A DNA stretch of 35,479 nucleotides from CAYQCH01 sp964415935. Lineage in GTDB: Bacteria; Patescibacteriota; Patescibacteriia; VMEV01; CAYQCH01. Positions 14,574-20,473 of the stretch are shown here, piece after piece. The notes beneath the pieces are model-generated. The model saw nothing but the letters and a program-made list of their open reading frames with translations. It was not told the origin of the DNA and made no database searches. The translations under genes were made by a program, and so were the position numbers. Numbering within the stretch: position 1 is the first letter of the stretch; the number at the start of each line of letters is the position of its first letter. Location: assembly GCA_964415935.1 (NCBI GenBank), contig CAYQCH010000008.1, positions 1 through 35,479 of the forward strand. The letters run 5' to 3'.

Positions 14574-15956
14574 ATGCCATTTACCACGTTTCGTACTCCC
14601 AAAAGCGTCTTTCGATCATATGATGTGCGCGGCGCCGTGCCGCAAGACATGGATGAAAGCACCGCCTATGCCATTGCCAGGGCGTTTGCCGCCTATAACC
14701 CCGCCCGCACGGTGGTTGTGGGATATGACCACCGCGCCTCGTCGCCGGCATTGCGCCAGGCGCTTATTGACGGTTTGCTGGATGCCGGCGTCGACGTATG
14801 GGACCTGGGACAGGTTACGACGGACATGACGTACTTTGCCTCCTGGTTTTACAGCGTCCATGGCCCAAAGAATGAAGGTGTGGAGGGCGCGGTCATGATT
14901 ACCGCTTCGCATATGCCGGCACAGTTCAACGGGTTCAAGTTCATTACAAAGGAGTTGCAGCCCATCGGACAGGGCAGCGGCATGGAACAACTCCATGAAC
15001 TGGCGCAGCAGGCGGCAAACGGCGTCAGCGGCGCGCGCCGCGGCTCGCTGCAGCAAAAAAACGTCCTCCAGGATTATCTGCAATTTGTGTGGGGCTTCAT
15101 TGACGTCAGCAAGGTCAAACCGCTAAAGGTCGTCATTGACTGCGGCAATGGCGTGTCCGGTCCCATTGTCCGCGAGGTGTTCAAACCGCTGCCGTTGGAA
15201 ATAACGGAGCTGTGTTTTGATCCTGATGCGAGTTTTCCCAATCACGAAGCCAATCCGATTGAGCCAAAAAACCGTCGCGACATTGAAGAGGCCGTGGCCA
15301 GAGCAGGTGCGGACGTGGGTATTGCCTTTGACGCCGACGCAGACCGCGCATACCTCATCGACGAGCGGGGACAGTTCGTGCACGGTGATTTTCTGACAGC
15401 CTTGCTGGCAAAGAAGTTTTTGCAAGCGCGGCCTGGAGCTGCCATCGTCTACGACGTCCGCGCCAGCCATGTGGTGCGAGACACGGTCCTGGAAGCCGGA
15501 GGAAAACCGTGCATGGAGCGCGTGGGGCATGCGCATATCAAGCGCCGCATGCGCCAGGAACAGGCGGTGTTCGGCGGTGAAGTCAGCGGCCATTTCTATT
15601 TCACCGACAACAAGTACATGGATAACGGCATGATTCCGGCGCTCATTGCCCTGGAAATGATTTCCACGCAGGGCAAGCCGCTGTCCCAACTGATCGCGGA
15701 TCTGGGCCCGTATTTTGTTTCGGGGGAAATCAATTCGCAGGTACAGGATCAGCAGGCCGTGTTGCGCGCTTTAAAGGAACGCTATGCAGATGCCGATCTC
15801 TCCGAGCTTGATGGCGTGTCGTTGGAGTATCCCGATTGGCGCTGTAATGTCCGGCCTTCCGCCAATGACCCGGTATTGCGGCTGAACGTGGAGGCAAAAA
15901 CCCTCGAATTGATGGAACAAAAGCGCGATGAGCTGCTGAGCCTCATCCGAGGATAA
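14574..15956 (+). CDS. phosphomannomutase/phosphoglucomutase (alpha-D-phosphohexomutase)
   Basis: 460 aa. Moves phosphate between C6 and C1 of hexose phosphates, supplying nucleotide-sugar precursors for the envelope. The phosphoserine loop is ITASHMPAQFNGFKF, the metal loop is FDADADRAYLIDE, the sugar-specificity loop is GGEVSGHFYF, and the phosphate-binding loop is RPSANDPVLRLNVE, in the expected order. The family opening FRSYDVRGAVP lies near residue 13. The ATG at 14574 directly follows a terminator-like T tract, so how the gene is transcribed is unclear. The GEVSGH loop suggests use of both glucose and mannose phosphates, as in PMM/PGM enzymes. Confidence 0.93.
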   Translation: MPFTTFRTPKSVFRSYDVRGAVPQDMDESTAYAIARAFAAYNPARTVVVGYDHRASSPALRQALIDGLLDAGVDVWDLGQVTTDMTYFASWFYSVHGPKNEGVEGAVMITASHMPAQFNGFKFITKELQPIGQGSGMEQLHELAQQAANGVSGARRGSLQQKNVLQDYLQFVWGFIDVSKVKPLKVVIDCGNGVSGPIVREVFKPLPLEITELCFDPDASFPNHEANPIEPKNRRDIEEAVARAGADVGIAFDADADRAYLIDERGQFVHGDFLTALLAKKFLQARPGAAIVYDVRASHVVRDTVLEAGGKPCMERVGHAHIKRRMRQEQAVFGGEVSGHFYFTDNKYMDNGMIPALIALEMISTQGKPLSQLIADLGPYFVSGEINSQVQDQQAVLRALKERYADADLSELDGVSLEYPDWRCNVRPSANDPVLRLNVEAKTLELMEQKRDELLSLIRG

Positions 15957-15972
15957 CGCCGGGCGGAAAGTT

Positions 15973-15981
15973 TGCTAAAAT
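15973..15981 (+). promoter_or_regulatory. extended -10 promoter of membrane gene 16003
   Basis: TGCTAAAAT with the hexamer at 15976-15981 predicts a start near 15988 and a 15-nt leader without a Shine-Dalgarno sequence. CATAAT at 15989-15994 would give an almost leaderless start instead. Confidence 0.4.
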
Positions 15982-16002
15982 ACAAACACATAATCTTTCT
16001 TT

Positions 16003-16821
16003 ATGCTTCTTGCCCAACATCAATCGTGGCGGCCGTCGCGCGCCGTATTTAAGCAAGCGCTTGCGTTGTTCGCGGTGCATTGGAAGTCCGTCGCCTTATT
16101 GCTGGTCGGGCAGGTCGCATTGGTGTTGTTGTACGCGGCTGCGGCGCTCGTCCTGGCTCAGCCATCCTGGACGCAGACCTTCGTGCTTGGGTTGTGCTCC
16201 GCCTTGATTTTCGTATACCAGCTGGCCATGGCCGGCTGTCTCATCCATCTGGTCGCCGATGTGCGGCCCCGTCCGCTTGCGCAGATGTTTCGCCATTCCG
16301 TGCTGCTGAAACTGCCGGCCATGTTCGTGCTCGCTCTGGTGGTGGCCGCGGTGTCGTTTGTCGCGACTCTGGTCTTCATCATTCCAGGGTTGATCATTGC
16401 CGTGTTCTGGTCCATGGCTATGTTTATCCTTGTGGTGGAAGACGTACCGGTGCGAGCGGCATTACGCCGCAGCCGCGACCTGGTGCGCGGATGGTGGTGG
16501 CCCATGTTCAGCCGCTTTTTGTTTCTCTTCACGCTGTTGACGCTGCAGACCATGATCGGGTTTGTGCCGTCGGTGGGCCCGATTGTTTCCGCGCTCATCT
16601 CGATTGTCCTGGTCCCTGCCTCCATTTTTTACTTGTACCTGACCTATAAAGAGCTGCTGGACGTGAAGCAGTTTAAACATTTGCAGGCCGCGCAAATGCA
16701 TGTGGCCGGGAAATTCCTGCTGGCATGCTGGGCCTTTCTTGTTTTTACGGTCTTTGTCTTTGTCACATTCGTCAGCGAGATTTTACTGAACGCCACCATT
16801 GCCGGGGGCATGGCGGTATAG
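16003..16821 (+). CDS. polytopic membrane protein, unknown function
   Basis: 272 aa with about six hydrophobic segments, including ALLLVGQVALVLLYAAAALVLA, VLGLCSALIFVYQLAMAGCLI, FVLALVVAAVSFVATLVFIIPGL, a span near 190-210, and a final FLLACWAFLVFTVFVFVTFV. The arrangement, with an amphipathic VPVRAALRRSRDLVRG helix between spans, resembles the glycerophosphodiester-phosphodiesterase membrane-domain/DUF975-like proteins. No enzymatic motif is seen. It lies between the phosphohexomutase and murI, in an envelope-related stretch, but it has its own promoter. The ATG at 16003 begins a soluble N-terminus of about 28 residues. Confidence 0.78.
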   Translation: MLLAQHQSWRPSRAVFKQALALFAVHWKSVALLLVGQVALVLLYAAAALVLAQPSWTQTFVLGLCSALIFVYQLAMAGCLIHLVADVRPRPLAQMFRHSVLLKLPAMFVLALVVAAVSFVATLVFIIPGLIIAVFWSMAMFILVVEDVPVRAALRRSRDLVRGWWWPMFSRFLFLFTLLTLQTMIGFVPSVGPIVSALISIVLVPASIFYLYLTYKELLDVKQFKHLQAAQMHVAGKFLLACWAFLVFTVFVFVTFVSEILLNATIAGGMAV

Positions 16822-16822
16822 C

Positions 16823-16851
16823 TTGCGAGGGGCGTTGTTCCGTGCTAAGGT
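16823..16851 (+). promoter_or_regulatory. murI promoter within a 9-bp inverted repeat
   Basis: TTGCGA (16823-16828), 17 nt, then TAAGGT (16846-16851) preceded by TGC; predicted start near 16858. The inverted repeat GCTTGCGAG (16821-16829) and CTCGCAAGC (16858-16866) encloses the whole promoter. Confidence 0.45.
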
Positions 16852-16870
16852 TCGTGGCTCGCAAGCGCAT

Positions 16871-17680
16871 ATGAACATTGGTGTTTTTGACAGCGGATTT
16901 GGCGGACTGGCTATTTTACGCGCCATCACCGCCGCTATGCCGGAATACGATTACGTATATCTTGGCGATTCGGCGCGCGCGCCTTATGGCAACCATTCGC
17001 ATGACATCATTTATCGCTATACCAAAGAAGCGGTGGAGTACTTGTTCGGACAGGGGTGCGAACTCGTGATTTTGGCCTGTAACACGGCGTCCGCGCAGGC
17101 GTTGCGCCGCTTGCAGCAGGAATGGCTGCCGGGCATTGACCCCAAGAAGCGCGTGCTGGGCGTGGTCCGCCCCATCGCCGAAGAGATCGGCCGTCTGGGC
17201 AACGGCAAGAATATCGGCGTCATTGGCACGCGGGCCACGGTAACGGCCCAGGCCTACACGAAAGAAATCCAGACGCTGCTTGGCGCGGACGCAAGCGTGG
17301 TAGAGCAGGCTTGCCCGCTGCTGGTCCCGCTTATTGAAGAAGGCTTCCATAAACGGGCGGAAACAAAAAGCATTTTGCGATATTACTTGCGTCCCTTGAA
17401 GCTGGCTGGCATTCAGGTGCTGGTGAATGGCTGCACGCATTACGAGCTCGTTCGCGGTGCCATTGTTGCCACCATGGGCAAACGGGTGCAGGTCATTGAT
17501 TCACCCGCCGTGGTGTCGGCCTCATTGGTCGACTATTTGCAGCGACATCCGGAAATGGCCGAGCGTTTGTCGCGGGGCGGCAGCGTCCGTTTTCTGACGA
17601 CGGACAAGAACAACCAGTTTGACCGACTGGCCACCATGTTTTATGGTCAAACGGTAAAAGCGGACCGCGTGCAGCTGTAG
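16871..17680 (+). CDS. murI: glutamate racemase
   Basis: 269 aa. Makes D-glutamate for peptidoglycan. The two catalytic cysteines are present: C70 in LACNTAS and C188 in NGCTHYEL (family consensus LGCTHYPL). The N-terminal IGVFDSGFGGL and the YLGDSARAPYG block are diagnostic. The start at 16871 opens MNIGVFDSGFG, exactly the family start; the frame upstream is leader. The change of LG to NG just before the second Cys and of P to E after it is minor. The gene implies that this organism makes its own peptidoglycan. Confidence 0.96.
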   Translation: MNIGVFDSGFGGLAILRAITAAMPEYDYVYLGDSARAPYGNHSHDIIYRYTKEAVEYLFGQGCELVILACNTASAQALRRLQQEWLPGIDPKKRVLGVVRPIAEEIGRLGNGKNIGVIGTRATVTAQAYTKEIQTLLGADASVVEQACPLLVPLIEEGFHKRAETKSILRYYLRPLKLAGIQVLVNGCTHYELVRGAIVATMGKRVQVIDSPAVVSASLVDYLQRHPEMAERLSRGGSVRFLTTDKNNQFDRLATMFYGQTVKADRVQL

Positions 17681-17694
17681 TCGTCCTTGTGCGA

Positions 17695-17715
17695 CTGACG
17701 CTATGGATGGCGTCA
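17695..17715 (+). other. hairpin after murI
   Basis: CTGACGC (17695-17701) can pair with GCGTCAG (17709-17715). There is no T tract, so it is a processing or mRNA-end structure rather than a clear terminator. It overlaps the possible ATG of the next gene at 17707. Confidence 0.4.
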
Positions 17716-17994
17716 GAATACGAGGAGGAATCCGTAACGAGAAACGAGCAGGACATGAGCGAAGCGGCGAAGCGAGCCGGCAAGGGGCGCGTCAGCCACA
17801 GGCTGGTGGCGCAACGCATGGTGGAGATGGACCGGCGCGACGGTCTCAGCGCCGGGACGGAGGACGATGTGGAGCAGACGCTTTACATCCTGGCGACGGC
17901 GGCCGAGACCATGGGCGACATCGACCCGTACCTGGAGGCGTTCATGGAGAACGCGGAAGGGAACGAGGCCGGCGCGCAGCGCCCCGCGGCCTAA
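17707..17994 (+). CDS. small orphan protein, unknown function, GC3-biased
   Basis: 95 aa from the ATG at 17707, or 79 aa from the ATG at 17755; AGGAGG at 17723-17728 fits neither, so the start is uncertain. The codon bias toward G/C third positions is clear from about 17755 on. The protein is charged and helical: SEAAKRAGKGRVSHRLVAQRMVEMD, an acidic AGTEDDVEQTLYILATAAETM, then an acidic and Ala-rich tail. No family is recognised. It follows murI by 26 bp without a convincing promoter, so it may be read through from murI, and it has its own strong terminator like the other GC3-biased orphans. Confidence 0.65.
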   Translation: MASEYEEESVTRNEQDMSEAAKRAGKGRVSHRLVAQRMVEMDRRDGLSAGTEDDVEQTLYILATAAETMGDIDPYLEAFMENAEGNEAGAQRPAA

Positions 17995-18012
17995 CCGGCG
18001 CGCAGACGAAGG

Positions 18013-18051
18013 GACCCCACAAGACGGAGGGCTTGTGGGGTCTTTTCTTTT
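18013..18051 (+). terminator. terminator of orphan gene 17707
   Basis: GACCCCACAAG (18013-18023) pairs perfectly with CTTGTGGGGTC (18032-18042), followed by TTTTCTTTT, the same interrupted T tract as after orphan gene 6276. Confidence 0.92.
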
Positions 18052-18070
18052 GTGCAGCGCGGCGGCATGC

Positions 18071-18076
18071 TAGCAT
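18071..18076 (+). promoter_or_regulatory. -10 box of the beta-helix gene
   Basis: TAGCAT (18071-18076) is preceded by TGC as an extended -10 box. The predicted start, about 18083, is 3 nt before the ATG at 18086. Confidence 0.4.
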
Positions 18077-18085
18077 GGGCTTGCT

Positions 18086-18784
18086 ATGCTTGATTATCAT
18101 GTCGTATTTCCCCATCTGGAGGAGCATCCGATGTTGCCGGATGTGTTCGACCAGCTGCCCGATTTGTCCTGGAACGGCCTGTTTCGCGATCTTGCCTCCG
18201 TGCGCCTGGGAAACATTCATCCCACAGCTGTCATCAGCCATCGCGTGACTGTCGGCGACGGCACAATCATCCACCCGTTTGTTGTGATTGAAGACAACGT
18301 GATCATCGGAAAGAACTGCGAAATCCGTTCCCATACGCTTATCCGTTCCGGCACCGTCGTGAGCGACGGCTGCGTCATTGGCCACGGCTCAGAGCTGAAA
18401 CATGCCTTTCTGTGCGACGGGGTGAAAGTGCAGGGAAACTGTTTTGTCGGCGACAGCGTTGTCGGCAAAGGGGCGCGTATCGGGACCGGCTGCGTGGTGG
18501 CAAATCGGCGGTTTGATCAAGGGGCCATTGCCTGGCGAGGCCCGGATGGACTGATTGAAACGCCGCATGACAAATTGGGCGCGCTTATCGGCGATTATGC
18601 CCGTCTTGGCGCGCACGTGACGACGAATCCGGGCGTCATTATCGGCGCGTACACCTGGGTTTCGTCAGGAAACGTGGTCAGCGGCTTTATCGATGAAGAG
18701 CGTTTTATTACGTTGGACGGGCGCAATGTGCCAAATGAGCACGCTTTGGATTTGGCTGAAGCCGACCGCGCCGGACAGAAATAG
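18086..18784 (+). CDS. left-handed beta-helix protein, GlmU C-domain-like (hexapeptide repeats)
   Basis: 232 aa. Repeated hexapeptide turns (VGDGTIIHPFVVIEDNVIIG, CVIGHGSELKHAFL, VGDSVVGKGARIGTGCVV, KLGALIGDYARLGAHVTTN, PGVIIGAYTWVSSG) form a left-handed beta helix like the acetyltransferase half of sugar-1-phosphate nucleotidyltransferases. No nucleotidyltransferase half is present. The probable role is acyl transfer to a nucleotide sugar, or a regulatory scaffold. Two starts compete: the ATG at 18086, next to a -10 box, and the in-frame ATG at 18131, which has GGAGGAG ending 6 nt upstream. The second removes 15 non-helix residues and may be the true start. endoQ follows after 2 bp. Confidence 0.82.
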   Translation: MLDYHVVFPHLEEHPMLPDVFDQLPDLSWNGLFRDLASVRLGNIHPTAVISHRVTVGDGTIIHPFVVIEDNVIIGKNCEIRSHTLIRSGTVVSDGCVIGHGSELKHAFLCDGVKVQGNCFVGDSVVGKGARIGTGCVVANRRFDQGAIAWRGPDGLIETPHDKLGALIGDYARLGAHVTTNPGVIIGAYTWVSSGNVVSGFIDEERFITLDGRNVPNEHALDLAEADRAGQK

Positions 18785-18786
18785 GT

Positions 18787-20097
18787 ATGCAGATTTTTGA
18801 CTTCCATTTGCATTCCAAGTATTCCCGCGCCTGCAGCAAGCAGCTGGACCTGGAGCACATCAGCCATTGGTGTGGCATCAAGGGCATTGATATCGTTGGC
18901 ACGTCAGATTTCACGCATCCGGCCTGGTATAAGGAGATGGCCTCCAAGCTTGAGCCGCTGGGCAACGGGTTGTATGCGCTTCGGACATCGGACGAATTCA
19001 ATGCCGTTGCGGCGGCATCCGGCTTCCGTCCTGCGCCGGGGGCAAACCAGTCCGCGCCGTTCTTTTTTTTATCAACCGAGATTTCCTGTATTTATTCGCA
19101 GGGCGGTTCGGTGCGCCGCATCCATCTGTTATTAGCGTTTCCGGAGATGGCGCATGTGGATGCGTTTATCAAGGCGCTGGAAAAGCGCGGTGCCAAACTG
19201 GCCTCCGATGGCCGGCCTATTCTGGGCATTTCGGCCAAAGACATCGCCGCCATGGCGCTGGAGATCAGCGAGAAAGCGTTGATTGTACCGGCGCACTCGT
19301 GGACGCCGTGGTTCGCCATCTTCGGATCCAAATCCGGATTTGATTCCGTGGAAGAGTGTTTTGGCGAATATAGCAAATACATCTATGCGCTGGAGACAGG
19401 CTTATCTTCCGATCCGGCCATGAATTGGCGATTGTCGCAAAACGACAGGTTTGTGATGGTGTCCAATTCCGACGCGCACAGTTTGGAAAATTTAGGGCGC
19501 GAAGCGAACGTATTAAATCTGGATACTGTTTCTTATGATGCGATTTACGAGACATTGAAGAATCACGATGTAGGCCGCTTCGCGTATACCATTGAATTTT
19601 TTCCCGAAGAAGGGAAGTATCATTTGGACGGACATGCGGCATGCGCGTTTTCTTGCGAACCGGAAGAAACAAAACGACTGAACGGATTGTGTCCGAAATG
19701 CGGCAAGCGGTTGACTGTCGGCGTGTATCATCGCGTTTCGACATTGGCCGACCGGCCGCTGGGAGAGAAACCGGCCAACGGCATCCCCTACAAGAGCATC
19801 GTACCGTTGCAGGAAATTATTGCCGATGCATTGGGCGCAAAGAAAAATACCAAGAAAGTACAGGCGCTCTATCAAGTAGTCATCAACCGCGTCGGCCCTG
19901 AGTTTTTCACGCTGCTTGAGGCGCCCATCGAGGCTATCCAGGCAGCGGCCGGCCCGCTTATTGCGGAAGGCATCCGCCGCATGCGTGAAGGGAAAATCAC
20001 GGTAAAACCAGGCTATGACGGCGTGTACGGCACGGTTTCGGTGTTTAGCGAGAAAGAACGGGAGAACGGCGTGGCAAAGCAGGACAGGTTGTTTTAA
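18787..20097 (+). CDS. endonuclease Q (EndoQ)-type PHP nuclease
   Basis: 436 aa, close to the roughly 420 aa of archaeal EndoQ, which nicks DNA 5' of uracil, hypoxanthine and abasic sites. PHP metal motifs appear in order: DFHLHSKYS, GTSDFTHP, STEISCIY, VPAHSWTPWF, SNSDAHS. A zinc-binding knuckle follows, with the first Cys in AFSCEPEET and then CPKCGKR, then a helical C-terminal region with INRVGPEFFTLLEAP and a terminal basic segment. The PAHSWTPWFAIFGSKSGFDS block is typical of this TIGR00375/EndoQ group rather than of PolC- or HisJ-type PHP proteins. It starts 2 bp after the beta-helix gene, so it is co-transcribed, and polA lies downstream. Confidence 0.85.
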   Translation: MQIFDFHLHSKYSRACSKQLDLEHISHWCGIKGIDIVGTSDFTHPAWYKEMASKLEPLGNGLYALRTSDEFNAVAAASGFRPAPGANQSAPFFFLSTEISCIYSQGGSVRRIHLLLAFPEMAHVDAFIKALEKRGAKLASDGRPILGISAKDIAAMALEISEKALIVPAHSWTPWFAIFGSKSGFDSVEECFGEYSKYIYALETGLSSDPAMNWRLSQNDRFVMVSNSDAHSLENLGREANVLNLDTVSYDAIYETLKNHDVGRFAYTIEFFPEEGKYHLDGHAACAFSCEPEETKRLNGLCPKCGKRLTVGVYHRVSTLADRPLGEKPANGIPYKSIVPLQEIIADALGAKKNTKKVQALYQVVINRVGPEFFTLLEAPIEAIQAAAGPLIAEGIRRMREGKITVKPGYDGVYGTVSVFSEKERENGVAKQDRLF

Positions 20098-20120
20098 AAA
20101 GTGCGCAGATGCGCGTGCGT

Positions 20121-20162
20121 CCAAAAACAAAGAAACGCCCTGACAAGCATTCAGGACGTTTC
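20121..20162 (-). terminator. terminator of the small basic protein gene
   Basis: On the minus strand GAAACGTCCTGA (20162-20151) pairs with TCAGGGCGTTTC (20143-20132), one G-U pair, followed by TTTGTTTTT. Confidence 0.8.
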
Positions 20163-20181
20163 ATGTTTTGTACGCGAAAGT

Positions 20182-20298
20182 TTAACGGCGCTTCTTAGCA
20201 GCTTTCCGTTTCTTGGCGCGGCGCACTGGCTTCTTCTTCGCTACTTTGCGTTTCGCTGGTTTGCGCTTCGCGGCCTTTTTCATTTTACGCTTTTTCAT
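20182..20298 (-). CDS. 38-aa Lys/Arg-rich histone H1-like protein
   Basis: Translation of the minus strand from the ATG at 20298 to the TAA at 20182 gives 38 residues. About 60% are Lys or Arg and the rest are Ala, Pro, Val and Met: it begins MKKRKMKKAAKRKPAKRKVA and ends KAAKKRR, with K-K-A-A/P-A-K words like the tails of H1/HC1-type nucleoid proteins. AAAGGGGG precedes the start by 8 nt, a promoter lies upstream, and a terminator follows, so it is a complete small gene. It probably binds DNA or RNA by charge; a ribosomal L34-type protein is not supported. It is divergent from polA. Confidence 0.8.
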   Translation of the reverse strand: MKKRKMKKAAKRKPAKRKVAKKKPVRRAKKRKAAKKRR

Positions 20299-20349
20299 AT
20301 GCTCACCCCCTTTCTGTTTTGGTTATTTTATTTTTGTCTCAACACATAC

Positions 20350-20377
20350 ATTGTACGGCATTGACACTTGAGCGCAA
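20350..20377 (-). promoter_or_regulatory. promoter of the small basic protein gene
   Basis: On the minus strand TTGCGC (20372-20377), a 16-nt spacer and TACAAT (20350-20355) give a leader of about 45 nt ending in the AAAGGGGG ribosome-binding site. Confidence 0.6.
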
Positions 20378-20382
20378 CTTAT

Positions 20383-20391
20383 TTATCCACA
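20383..20391 (+). promoter_or_regulatory. DnaA box between the basic protein gene and polA
   Basis: TTATCCACA matches the DnaA-box consensus TTATNCACA exactly. It lies 6 bp upstream of the -35 box of the basic-protein promoter and 90 bp upstream of polA. Confidence 0.6.
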
Positions 20392-20473
20392 GCACGCACA
20401 ACCATGAAACATTTTTCGCGTCAACTATACGCAAAACATGAAAATCGCTAAGATGCAGGCAAGTAAAAAATGT

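Noticed and set aside
20438..20473. Upstream ATG of polA at 20438 as the preferred start
   Set aside because: It adds 12 residues not found in the family; kept only as an alternative because a TATACG box lies at the leaderless distance.
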